Source: SH-MAG3 sp036374995
Lineage (GTDB): Bacteria > Gemmatimonadota > Gemmatimonadetes > Longimicrobiales > RSA9
Reading direction: 5' to 3'
DNA length: 64,000 nt
NCBI GenBank assembly: GCA_036374995.1
Contig: DASUSS010000069.1
Span: 31,138 to 95,137 of the forward strand
In this document: positions 8,308-16,042 of the stretch, piece after piece
Numbering within the stretch: position 1 is the stretch's first letter
Layout of the letters: each line of letters starts with the position of its first letter
Position numbers and translations under genes: made by a program
Notes under the pieces: model-generated
The model's input: only the letters and a program-made list of their open reading frames with translations
What the model was told of the DNA's origin: nothing
Database searches by the model: none

Positions 8308-9606
8308 TCAGCGGGAAGTGCCGCGCGTCAATCGCGCGGCAAGCTCCCGCAACTCCGCCTCGGAGAGATTCGCGCGGATCGCGATCCAGGTGTCCGACTG
8401 CGCATCGTACAGCACCAGCTGATGGCGGCCATCGCTCAGCAGCCGTGCCCGTGCCGCGCTCGTCAATCCGGGCCGCCCATCGTCGCCGGCCTTCGCCGCG
8501 ACGTCGCCCGCACGCTCCGGCGACGCCCGGCGACCCGTGACGACGACCTCTTCCAGCGCTAGCGTGACCGGCTGCCGCTGCCACGTGATCAACTCGACCC
8601 GCGTGCCGGTCCGCAGAACCTGTCGGATGCGCAGGGTAGTCTGCGCGATCTCCGGCGCGATCTCGAGCTCCGGGTCGGCCGCATCCTCCAGGAGGAAGAA
8701 CTGATCCGCAACGGTGGCCGTGTCCCCGGATGCCAGCGCACGGAACAGCAGCCGATCCGCTCGCTCGCGCACGAGCACGTTCTCGAACGCGAGCAGCTCG
8801 GGGCCGGGCGTGATGAACGGCGTGATCGCGTCCGCCGCGACCGACTCCACGAACGACTGTGTCGCCGGTGCCGCTGCGGCCGGCTGCTCGAGACGGACAC
8901 GCGCGCGGTCGCCGAGAACGGGCGGCGCGGCCGGAGCGGCGACCGCACCGGAGTCCGGCAGCGGCGCCGCACGCGCGATGTCGCGACTCGCCGCGTTACC
9001 GGCATCGGCCGCCACGACCGGCGTGCCCGCGTCGCGGTCCGCGATGCGGGCATCGCGCCGCTCCGTACGACCGACCTGGGGATCCGTGCGAACGGGAGCG
9101 ATCTCCTCCCGCGGCGTCGGCGGCGTGGCGGTCCGCTCCGTCGCCTCCGCCGGGATGAACCCGGACGGCGATGGCGGTGCCGGCGCATGCGCCTCCGCTT
9201 CCTCCTGCGCCGTGAGGGACGTTGCCGTCTCCGCGGCAGAACGCGCCTCCGGCTGCGGCGCCGGACGCCACAGCGCACTGCCCCACCAGCCGGCACCGGC
9301 AGCCATCAGCAGGCTCGCGGCCCACGCGAGCGGCAGCGCACGGCGCCGACGTGCGCGGCTCGTCGCCTCCAGCCCCGCGAACGGCGGCGGCTCGATCTGC
9401 GCCAGTGACGCATCGCGCAACACGTGTCCCGCTCGCTCGCGCACCTCCCGCTCAGCCTCGAGTCGCGCGCGACAGTCGGCGCACGAGTCCAGATGCGCAA
9501 CCACATCCTCGGACGTCATTCCGTCGGGAAGCTCGCCCGCTTCGCTCAGCGCATCGAGTGCACCGTCGATGTACGCGTGGAGCATCCCCTCATCAACGTG
9601 CGGCAT
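8308..9606 (-). CDS. Zinc-finger anti-sigma factor
   Basis: A 432-residue single-pass membrane protein. The N terminus holds a zinc-binding anti-sigma domain with His10 and the His38-x3-Cys42-x2-Cys45 signature (VVAHLDSCADC). A transmembrane helix lies near residues 90-113 (LPLAWAASLLMAAGAGWWGS), then a long Pro/Ala/Arg-rich, probably disordered segment. The C-terminal domain includes VTLALEEVVVTGRRAS, resembling the plug entry of TonB receptors and echoed in the vWA protein of this locus. Its start overlaps the end of the ECF sigma gene by 14 bases, so the two are co-translated. It should bind and silence that sigma factor until a periplasmic signal arrives. Confidence 0.88.
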   Translation of the reverse strand: MPHVDEGMLHAYIDGALDALSEAGELPDGMTSEDVVAHLDSCADCRARLEAEREVRERAGHVLRDASLAQIEPPPFAGLEATSRARRRRALPLAWAASLLMAAGAGWWGSALWRPAPQPEARSAAETATSLTAQEEAEAHAPAPPSPSGFIPAEATERTATPPTPREEIAPVRTDPQVGRTERRDARIADRDAGTPVVAADAGNAASRDIARAAPLPDSGAVAAPAAPPVLGDRARVRLEQPAAAAPATQSFVESVAADAITPFITPGPELLAFENVLVRERADRLLFRALASGDTATVADQFFLLEDAADPELEIAPEIAQTTLRIRQVLRTGTRVELITWQRQPVTLALEEVVVTGRRASPERAGDVAAKAGDDGRPGLTSAARARLLSDGRHQLVLYDAQSDTWIAIRANLSEAELRELAARLTRGTSR

Positions 9607-10102
9607 GCTTCGCCTCCAGCCCGGCGTGCGCCTCCACGAGTCGGCGCCGCGCGCGCGCGAGTGTCGTTCCGACCGCGCCGACCGAGAGTCCGGTCTGCTG
9701 CGCGATCTCCGTATAGCTCAGTCCCGCATCCCACAGGAGCAGCGTCTCACGATCCCGCTCCGACAGCTGATCGAGCGCCGCCCGCGCGGCCGCCTCACGC
9801 GCCGCACGCTCCATTGCCTCCAGCGGATCCGGCGTCGCGGCGGCATCGGACTCCGCGGTCATCAGCGTCAGATGACGGCGGCGGCGGGTCGCCGTGCGTG
9901 CCTCGTCGGCCGCGAGGTTCGCCGCGATACGGAACACCCACGCGCGCGCATTGGCCAGTGCGCCGTCGCCCGCGCTGCCGAGCGCCCGCGTGAACGCCTC
10001 CTGCGCCAGGTCGCGAGCCCGCTCCTCATCCCACACCTTCCGGTGGAGATAGCGGACCAGGTCCGGATACGTCGACCGGTAGACAGCCGCCCAGTCGGTC
10101 AT
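9593..10102 (-). CDS. ECF RNA polymerase sigma factor
   Basis: A 169-residue sigma factor with region 2 (YPDLVRYLHRKVWDEERARD, then LAQEAFTRAL and ANARAWVFRIAANLAADEAR) and region 4 (DQLSERDRETLLLWDAGLSY, TEIAQQTGLSVGAVGTTLAR). The ATG at 10102 is the usual start for the family; the frame stays open upstream, but that part is an arm of a 40-bp inverted repeat. There is no clear Shine-Dalgarno before the ATG, because the leader is the repeat arm itself. The anti-sigma gene overlaps its end. Its regulon is unknown; the vWA and kinase genes are neighbours. Confidence 0.92.
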   Translation of the reverse strand: MTDWAAVYRSTYPDLVRYLHRKVWDEERARDLAQEAFTRALGSAGDGALANARAWVFRIAANLAADEARTATRRRRHLTLMTAESDAAATPDPLEAMERAAREAAARAALDQLSERDRETLLLWDAGLSYTEIAQQTGLSVGAVGTTLARARRRLVEAHAGLEAKHAAR

Positions 10103-10104
10103 CG

Positions 10105-10317
10105 GCGGACGGCCCCGCGGACGCGGCACCAGATTTCTGTTTTGGCGTGTCCAGCCATGGTTCCGCCCAGGTTCATACCGGTTGTACCACCACGGCACCC
10201 CGCGCGGGTCCGCGCACGGCGGCGGTCCGGCCCGCCGCGCGCGGTCCCTCCCGGGGCGCCGATCTGCTCCGACGAGACAAAACAGAAATCTGGTGCCGCG
10301 TCCGCGGGGCCGTCCGC
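10105..10317. repeat. Perfect 40-bp inverted repeat enclosing 133 bp
   Basis: The 40 bases at 10105-10144 are the exact reverse complement of 10278-10317. Both arms contain an unusually AT-rich core (CAAAACAGAAATCTGG in the right arm) next to a GC-rich part. The 133 bp in between carry no convincing gene. The left arm ends two bases from the ECF sigma start codon and the right arm begins 16 bases beyond the stop codon of the vWA gene. It could be an invertible promoter segment, a long hairpin in a read-through RNA, or a small mobile palindromic element; the sequence alone does not decide. Confidence 0.85.
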
Positions 10318-10333
10318 GGGGCCGCGGGGCCGC

Positions 10334-12634
10334 CTACCGGAACTCCGCCACGATCCGCTTCACCTGCGCGTCGCTCAGCGAGGTCGCTCCCTTCTCGCCG
10401 ATCTTCACGCTCACGACCCGTCCTGCGACGAGCGCGCTGTCGACCTCGCGGAGCACGAGTGCGATCTCGGGCAGAGCCGCGATGAGCGCGAAGTACGCAT
10501 CCGAGTATGCGGCCACTTCGACGACGCGCCGCTCATCGGTGTGCCGCGCATCGCGCCACACGCCATCCGCGAGGGTGAACGTCCGACCCGCGATCGTGCG
10601 CGCGCCGCCGGTCACGACGACCTTCTCGAGTGCCAGCGCCTTCGACGCGAGGGCCTGCGCCGCCTGCATGTCCGCGACGCTCGCCACTTCGCGGGACCGG
10701 CGCGCCTGCTCGGCCCGGCCGACTGCCGCCTGACCCGAGAACGCGGCCGGTGGCGGCGCGTTGGCGACTCTCGCGTCCGCATCCATCGCGGCGAGCATGC
10801 CCGGCTCCTGCACCAGATAGGACGTGTACTCGCTCAGCAGGCCGTAGCGCAGCGCGGTCTCGCGCAGCTCCTCGATCATGCGCTCGACCTGCTGCCGGCC
10901 GGCGCCGTCCGCCTGCGCCGAGCGGATGCGGCGGTCCAGGTCGCCGAGCTTCCGCGATGCCCACAGCCGCGGGATGTAGTCGTCGCCCGCGGCCCGTGCG
11001 GGGAACGATGCGCGTGTCGAGTACGTCTCGCTCCGGCCGTTGCGCCGTCCGCGCAGCGCGATCCTGTGCTCGCCCCTCCCGCGATAGCGCCCGAACAGCA
11101 CCAGCTCCTCGGCGGCAAACAGGTCGGGCAGATCGCGCGGGTATATCTCGCGAATGTCGAGATCGCCCGCGTCGAGCGCGAGATCCGTGAGTACCGGGTG
11201 GCGCACCCGTGCAGCGAGGAGACTCACCGCCTCCTCGACATCCTCATCGGGTCGCACGTATTGCGTCGTGCCGCGCGCGGCCGCACTCAGTCGGTCGAGC
11301 AGATACGTGTTCACATCGAAGCCGACACCGAACGCGAACACGCGTGCGCGCCCGCGCCGCGACTCGGCCATCGCGACGATGCGGTCGGGCCGCGTCTCGC
11401 CGTTCGTCGGCAGACCGTCGGTCATGAAGACCACGATCGGCAGTCGAGTATCGGGAGAAGTCTCGCCGAATGCCGTCTCGAGCGCACCGTGGATGTTCGT
11501 CCCGCCGTCCGCCTGCAGCCGGTCCACCCAGCGCCGCGCATCGGCGAGTGCGGAGCGCGTCGCGCGCGTCCACGTTTCGCGCCACGGCCGTACCCTGCTG
11601 CTGAATGCGATGAGACGAATGCGATCCTCGTCGCCCAGCGAGTCGAGCAGCTGCCGGAGCGCGCGGCGAGCCTGGTCCATCTTCTCGCCGCTCATGGAGC
11701 CGCTGACATCCACGACCACGGTGAGATCCCGCGGCACGGTCGATTCCGCTGCATCACCCGGCGACAGTGTGAGCATGAAGTACCCGTCCTCGGTGCCCTG
11801 CCGGTGCGTCGCGAGGCTGAGACCGATCGCTCGCTCGGCGAACGGCAGGAACACCGAGAAGTCACCGGACAGCTCGCCTTCGGGCCGCACCGTCATCCGG
11901 TTGCGCTCACGCTCGACACGCACGTCGTGCGTGGGCGAGAACGCATCGCGGAACCGACCGCCCTGCTCGACGACGAGCGTAAACGTGAGCGGTGCCGGGT
12001 CGGCAACCGCCTGCACGCCCGCCGGCTCGCGCCGGGTCTGCGGCCGGCCCGGTCGCGGTGCGGGCATCGGCACGACCGCCGCACCGATGTGCCGCGCGCC
12101 AGCGGCATACCGGAACTGGAGCGCATCGCCCGCACGCGCCAGGACCTGCGTGTAGCGCAGCGTGATGCGGCGCGTCTGTCCGGGCTCGATCGGGAATACA
12201 CGCGCGCGCATCATCCCCTTCCCGATCAGCTCGATCAGGGCCGGGTCCTTCTTCGCGCGCACGATGCTCTCGTAGATGTCGCGGGCTCGCGCGGCATCCA
12301 TCATCTCGCCGCGCAGCTCCTGGTCACCCTGGTACAGCGAGTACCCGGTGAACACCGCTTCGCCGGGGAGCGGATAGACGTAATCGCCCTCGCCGAGACC
12401 ACCGCCGTTGTTGCGGAACCACTCCTCCACCTCGACCTCGGCGACACGGTCCGTGACGCGGACGGTCACGTTCGTGCGCAGCTTCTCGATGCCCCAGTCG
12501 GCCGGCCGGATTCCCGGCCGCGGCTCGATCCAGCCCTGCGCCGCGCCCGCCACAGGCGTGAGCAGCAGCACGATGACCGCGCCGAGCAGGAGCCGTCCCG
12601 CCGCAGCGGCCGGGACGTGTTCTGACGATCGCAT
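10334..12634 (-). CDS. VIT and von Willebrand factor A domain protein
   Basis: A 766-residue exported protein. After a signal segment (residues 1-32, ending VAGAAQ) comes a VIT domain (about 45-175, with YVYPLPGEAVFTGYSLYQGD) and a vWA domain with an intact MIDAS (Asp309-x-Ser311-x-Ser313 in VVVDVSGSMSGEKMDQ). The tail holds GLLSEYTSYLV, usual for this architecture, and a KALALEKVVVTGG string shared with the neighbouring anti-sigma protein. Such proteins are thought to bind other proteins through metal-dependent contacts; their role near sigma/anti-sigma pairs is unproven. The start has AAGGAGG seven bases upstream. It reads toward the sigma gene across the inverted repeat. Confidence 0.88.
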   Translation of the reverse strand: MRSSEHVPAAAAGRLLLGAVIVLLLTPVAGAAQGWIEPRPGIRPADWGIEKLRTNVTVRVTDRVAEVEVEEWFRNNGGGLGEGDYVYPLPGEAVFTGYSLYQGDQELRGEMMDAARARDIYESIVRAKKDPALIELIGKGMMRARVFPIEPGQTRRITLRYTQVLARAGDALQFRYAAGARHIGAAVVPMPAPRPGRPQTRREPAGVQAVADPAPLTFTLVVEQGGRFRDAFSPTHDVRVERERNRMTVRPEGELSGDFSVFLPFAERAIGLSLATHRQGTEDGYFMLTLSPGDAAESTVPRDLTVVVDVSGSMSGEKMDQARRALRQLLDSLGDEDRIRLIAFSSRVRPWRETWTRATRSALADARRWVDRLQADGGTNIHGALETAFGETSPDTRLPIVVFMTDGLPTNGETRPDRIVAMAESRRGRARVFAFGVGFDVNTYLLDRLSAAARGTTQYVRPDEDVEEAVSLLAARVRHPVLTDLALDAGDLDIREIYPRDLPDLFAAEELVLFGRYRGRGEHRIALRGRRNGRSETYSTRASFPARAAGDDYIPRLWASRKLGDLDRRIRSAQADGAGRQQVERMIEELRETALRYGLLSEYTSYLVQEPGMLAAMDADARVANAPPPAAFSGQAAVGRAEQARRSREVASVADMQAAQALASKALALEKVVVTGGARTIAGRTFTLADGVWRDARHTDERRVVEVAAYSDAYFALIAALPEIALVLREVDSALVAGRVVSVKIGEKGATSLSDAQVKRIVAEFR

Positions 12635-12706
12635 GAATGCCTCCTTCGTCGGTTACGGCCCGTATGACGAACGAGGCGCGGCGGCTTGCACACCCGCATG
12701 CGATTA

Positions 12707-12740
12707 GGGCCCGCCGCGGTGCACTCACCACGGCGGGCCC
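12707..12740 (-). terminator. Strong hairpin after the TPR pair
   Basis: A 15-bp stem with a single mismatch and a four-base loop (arms 12707-12721 and 12726-12740; right arm CACCACGGCGGGCCC). It lies between the end of the TPR gene pair and the vWA gene, both transcribed leftward, so it can end the TPR transcript. There is no long U run, so termination strength is uncertain. Confidence 0.6.
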
Positions 12741-12768
12741 GTACGGGTCCAACTACCCGGCCCGGGTC

Positions 12769-13413
12769 CTAAGCGCCCCAGGCGCTCGTGAGCCGGGTGA
12801 TGATGGCCCGGTCCCTCTCCTCCGGACTCGAGTGACTGCGCCGCTTCTGCGTAGAGGGATCGTGGGCAAAGCCGAAGATGCGGTCGGCAGACAGCGAATC
12901 GCCCAGCTTCAGCAGCGCGTGCGCGATCGCCTCCAGCACGGTCTCGCTGTCCGTCTCCTCCGCCATCGCACGAAGCTGGCGCTGCGCGACCGTCGGCCGC
13001 TCCAGCCGCAGCGCCGCCTCACCGTACTCTTCCACGCGCCGCACCGCCTCGTCGTCGAGGCCGCGCGCAATCGCCAGCCATGCAAGCGTGCACCGCGCAC
13101 GAACGATCTGCGGGTTCGCACGCACCAGCTTGTCACAGATCGCGGCGCTCGCCGCGAACTGGCCGGCCGCGAGATACAGGTCGATGGCCGCGTCGAAGTA
13201 CAGCAGACCGCGTTCGCGCTGTCCCGCGACGTAGCACATGTCGCCTGCGATGTTCATCAATCGCGCGCGCTGCTCCGGCGCCATCTCGTGGCGCATCTGA
13301 TTCGCCAGCTCCTGGAGCGACTCCTCCAGGTCCTGCGCAGTCGAGCGCTCGACCTCGATCGCCTCGTCACCTCGGTCCTGCGTCGTCATCGCCGCACGCT
13401 GTTTCGGTACCAT
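12769..13413 (-). CDS. TPR-like helical repeat protein, second of a tandem pair
   Basis: A 214-residue, largely helical protein with TPR-like helices: RLMNIAGDMCYVAGQRERGL, LYFDAAIDLYLAAGQFAASA and IVRARCTLAWLAIARGLDDE. No signal peptide or catalytic motif is visible. It is a paralog of the gene just upstream, sharing most of the central 100 residues. Its ATG overlaps the upstream stop codon by one base (TGATG), which argues for translational coupling and supports this start, although a second in-frame ATG eight codons later is possible. Function unknown; TPR folds usually mediate protein contacts. Confidence 0.8.
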   Translation of the reverse strand: MVPKQRAAMTTQDRGDEAIEVERSTAQDLEESLQELANQMRHEMAPEQRARLMNIAGDMCYVAGQRERGLLYFDAAIDLYLAAGQFAASAAICDKLVRANPQIVRARCTLAWLAIARGLDDEAVRRVEEYGEAALRLERPTVAQRQLRAMAEETDSETVLEAIAHALLKLGDSLSADRIFGFAHDPSTQKRRSHSSPEERDRAIITRLTSAWGA

Positions 13414-13997
13414 CAGTTCCGCCGCCGGCTCATCATGCGGTCGAGAACCACCTCCCAGCGCCGGTCCGGCTGGTTCGGCAACTTGCGCGCAGCAAGGTCC
13501 TCACCCGCGGCCGCGGCGTAGGCGCGTTCCGCGCCACGCTGATCACCCAGCATCAGCAGCGCCTCGGCGACGGCCTCCAGCACGTCGGGCGAGTCTGCGA
13601 CTTCCGCCATCATGCGCAGATGCCCCCGCGCCAGGCGATGATCGTCCTGCGGTGCCGCGGCGGTCGCATAGTCGGCGATGCGCTGACGCGCCTCGCGACT
13701 CTGTCCGCGTGCAATCGCCATCCAGGCGAGCGTACAGCGCGCCCGCACGATGCTCGGCGACAGCCGCACCAGCTTCTGGCAGACGGCCGCAACCGAGGCG
13801 TACATGCCGAGTGCGAGGTAGATGTCGATCGCCTGGTCGTAGTACCAGAGCGCGCGCTCGCGCTGACCCGCGTCGAAGCACAGGTCGCCGGCGAGGTTCA
13901 GGATGCGGGCGCGCTCGGTCGGGAAGAGACTGTTCTCCGCCCGGCGCTCCATGCGCGGCAGGATCGCATCCAGATCGGTTGTCGTGAAGCTCGTCAT
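13413..13997 (-). CDS. TPR-like helical repeat protein, first of a tandem pair
   Basis: A protein of about 194 residues with TPR-like repeats (ARILNLAGDLCFDAGQRERA, LWYYDQAIDIYLALGMYASV, IVRARCTLAWMAIARGQSRE). It matches the downstream paralog in order and spacing of helices, so the pair arose by duplication. I use the ATG of MTSFTTTDLDAI; an alternative ATG six codons earlier (MRCTWA) is equally in frame and neither has a strong ribosome binding site. The longer open frame upstream has the arginine- and serine-rich composition of non-coding frames in this DNA and is not used. No function can be assigned. Confidence 0.78.
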   Translation of the reverse strand: MTSFTTTDLDAILPRMERRAENSLFPTERARILNLAGDLCFDAGQRERALWYYDQAIDIYLALGMYASVAAVCQKLVRLSPSIVRARCTLAWMAIARGQSREARQRIADYATAAAPQDDHRLARGHLRMMAEVADSPDVLEAVAEALLMLGDQRGAERAYAAAAGEDLAARKLPNQPDRRWEVVLDRMMSRRRN

Positions 13998-14178
13998 GGC
14001 CCACGTGCAACGCATGAACGGCGCCCGCGGGCGCGACCTGTCCCGGCAGCGGGGGCACAGCCCGGAAATGGCAGAATGGCAACGTCTTATCGGCGTGATC
14101 GGGATCGCGCCGCCACGGCACGCCGACGGTGCTGTCGCGAAAAAGATTGGCGGTCCCGGAAAAGTGTGCGACGCAGGA

Positions 14179-15459
14179 CTACACGTCGCCTTCCACCGGC
14201 GGAGGGTACTCGTCCTGCGGGATGCGGAACAGCTCGTCGAGCGCGGGCGCCGTGGCGTTGCCGAGCACGCGGTTCGCCACGTACTCGCCGACGACGGGGC
14301 CCATCTTGTACCCCTCCGCGTTGCCGGCGCCGGCGATCCACGCATTCTCCCGGCCCGGCACGCGGTCGATGATGAAGTTGCGGTGGACGCTCAGCTCGTA
14401 ATGGCAGGCGCGGGTCTCGAGCAGCGGCGCCTCCTTCAGGATCGGGAAGCGCTGCGCCAGGAAATCGCGCGGCCGGCTGAAGTTCTCCGGGTCGATCCAG
14501 CGCTCGACGGTATCCGGATCGGAGTGCGGCCGGCCGCCCGTGCGCACCCGGAAACCTCGGTTGTCGGGACCCAGGGCAGGCCAGCCCGTTACGCCGGGAA
14601 AGTTGTAGCTGGGCAGAGCCGGGAACGTGAACCGGTCGTCGCCCGGCGGCGTGCCGAAATAGTAGACGTGGCCGAGCGGTGTACGCATGCGCCTGCCGAG
14701 CACGTCCGGGAACACCTTCCACAGCCACGGCCCGCACGCGAAGACGTACTGTCCCGCAACCAGACTGCCGCCGGGGGCGAGCGCGACGTCCTGCATCCGC
14801 GGGCCAGCGCCGCCACCGGGCTCGGCCCGCGCCGTCACGATCGTGCCCCCCTCCTGGCGGAACACTTCCGCCACCGCCTCGCACGCGCGCCGCGCGCGCA
14901 CCACGCCCGCGTCGTGCTCGTACAGCGCGACCTCGATGTCTTCCAGCTGCATGGCCGGATAGCGGCGGCGCACCTCATCACCGGTGAGCACGTCGTGCCG
15001 CACGCCGTACTTCTTCCACGTCGCGAGTGTTTCCTCCAGGAACGACTCCATCCGCGCGCGGCAGATGATGTCGCCCGTCTGATAGAACAGCCGCATCCGG
15101 AGCGGCCGGCCATACTCCTCGTCGAAACGGATCCACCGCCGGATCGCCTCGCTCGCCCACCGCGTCCACTGCTCGTTGTCACCGTAGGCCGTACGCACTC
15201 CGCGCGTCTCGTCGCCCGAGCTCGCGCGCGAGTTGCCCGGACCGTACTGATCGATGAGCGTCACGGTCGCGCCCAGCCGCTGGAGATGCAGCGCCGTCCA
15301 GCCGCCCCAGGCGCCCGCACCGATCACGGCGATATCCGCGGCGCCCCCCGACAGCGCCGGAGCCCGCCGCTCCAGCAGTACCGCATCCAGCCGCGATGCG
15401 GACGCGCCGAGTGCGCCCGCCGCAGCGCCCGCAGACTTCAGGAATTCCCGTCGATCCAT
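14179..15459 (-). CDS. Tat-exported FAD-dependent oxidoreductase, sarcosine-oxidase-like (DAO family)
   Basis: A 426-residue flavoenzyme. The N terminus MDRREFLKSAGAAAGALGAS is a twin-arginine signal. The Rossmann FAD site follows (IAVIGAGAWGGWTALHLQRL, GxGxxG), then the NSRASSGDETRGVR string typical of monomeric sarcosine oxidase and N-methyltryptophan oxidase relatives. The C-terminal NFIIDRVPGRENAWIAGAGN and GYKMGPVVGEYVANRVLG match the DAO fold. It probably oxidises a secondary or N-methyl amine with imine release. Export to the periplasm is unusual for this family. The start has GGAG upstream, and the gene is divergent from the cytochrome c gene, which could accept electrons if it is a dehydrogenase rather than an oxidase. 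Confidence 0.87.
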   Translation of the reverse strand: MDRREFLKSAGAAAGALGASASRLDAVLLERRAPALSGGAADIAVIGAGAWGGWTALHLQRLGATVTLIDQYGPGNSRASSGDETRGVRTAYGDNEQWTRWASEAIRRWIRFDEEYGRPLRMRLFYQTGDIICRARMESFLEETLATWKKYGVRHDVLTGDEVRRRYPAMQLEDIEVALYEHDAGVVRARRACEAVAEVFRQEGGTIVTARAEPGGGAGPRMQDVALAPGGSLVAGQYVFACGPWLWKVFPDVLGRRMRTPLGHVYYFGTPPGDDRFTFPALPSYNFPGVTGWPALGPDNRGFRVRTGGRPHSDPDTVERWIDPENFSRPRDFLAQRFPILKEAPLLETRACHYELSVHRNFIIDRVPGRENAWIAGAGNAEGYKMGPVVGEYVANRVLGNATAPALDELFRIPQDEYPPPVEGDV

Positions 15460-15493
15460 CGCTCCGGCTCTCCTGTTCCGGGCCCCGTTCGAC

Positions 15494-15523
15494 TTGACGC
15501 GGTCGCGACGTCGCTGCTACTAC
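15494..15523 (+). promoter_or_regulatory. Predicted promoter of the cytochrome c gene
   Basis: TTGACG at 15494-15499 and TACTAC at 15518-15523 are separated by 18 bp in the divergent region between the flavoenzyme and cytochrome c genes. The match to a sigma70 promoter is good for such GC-rich DNA. It is a sequence match only. Confidence 0.5.
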
Positions 15524-15593
15524 TTTCGGTACTTCGCATAGCCCCGGGATGGCCGAGCCGCCGTCCACTTCAAGCCATCATCGAGGAATTCGA

Positions 15594-16007
15594 ATGGAGC
15601 TCGGCACCCGGCTGGGTGTGTCTCTCTCACCGCTCGCGATCGCGCTGCTCCTCGCCGCGCGACCGGCCGCCGCACAGTCCGCTCCCGCCGACAGCAGCCG
15701 CAGCGCCGAAGGCGCGTATTCCGCCGCACAGGCGACGGAAGGCGAAAACACGTTCCGCACCGTCTGCGGCAACTGCCACGGCACCGCCGAGTTCAGCGGC
15801 CAGACGTTCCGGAAGATCTGGACGGGACGACCCGTCTACGAGCTGTTCGATCTCGTGCGCAATGCCATGCCGCTCGACAACCCCGGCGGCCTCAGCCGTA
15901 CGGAGTACGCCGCCGTCATCGCCTATGTCCTCAAGCTGAACGGATATCCCGCCGGACCGGCGGCACTGCCGGTCGAGGACGCGCCGCTGCGACTGATCCG
16001 GTTCTAG
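15594..16007 (+). CDS. Exported monoheme cytochrome c
   Basis: A 137-residue protein with a Sec signal (LAIALLLAARPAAAQ), a single heme-binding CxxCH site (TVCGNCHGTAEF) and a Met axial ligand candidate in NAMPLDNPGGLS. The ending YAAVIAYVLKLNGYPAG is characteristic of small class I cytochromes that serve quinoproteins. The ATG has GAGG nine bases upstream; an earlier in-frame ATG lacks a ribosome binding site. It converges on a PQQ dehydrogenase gene and diverges from an exported flavoenzyme, and probably carries electrons from one of them to the respiratory chain. Confidence 0.9.
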   Translation: MELGTRLGVSLSPLAIALLLAARPAAAQSAPADSSRSAEGAYSAAQATEGENTFRTVCGNCHGTAEFSGQTFRKIWTGRPVYELFDLVRNAMPLDNPGGLSRTEYAAVIAYVLKLNGYPAGPAALPVEDAPLRLIRF

Positions 16008-16035
16008 CTCGGCGGGACTCCGGAGCCGCCGAGCT
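16006..16035. terminator. Bidirectional hairpin terminator
   Basis: A perfect 10-bp stem (AGCTCGGCGG pairing with CCGCCGAGCT) with a 10-base loop fills the gap between the convergent cytochrome c and PQQ dehydrogenase genes. It overlaps the cytochrome stop codon. On the plus strand it is followed by TATTT. It can serve both transcripts. Confidence 0.7.
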
Positions 16036-16042
16036 TATTTCC

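Noticed and set aside
10145..10277. Possible short genes inside the 40-bp inverted repeat
   Set aside because: Open frames exist in both directions but lack ribosome binding sites and run through the repeat arms; none looks like a protein.
8714..12625. Very long rightward open frame of about 1,300 codons
   Set aside because: It lies opposite the anti-sigma, sigma and vWA genes and runs straight through the inverted repeat; its composition (Arg, Ala, Ser, His rich) is that of a GC-rich antisense frame.
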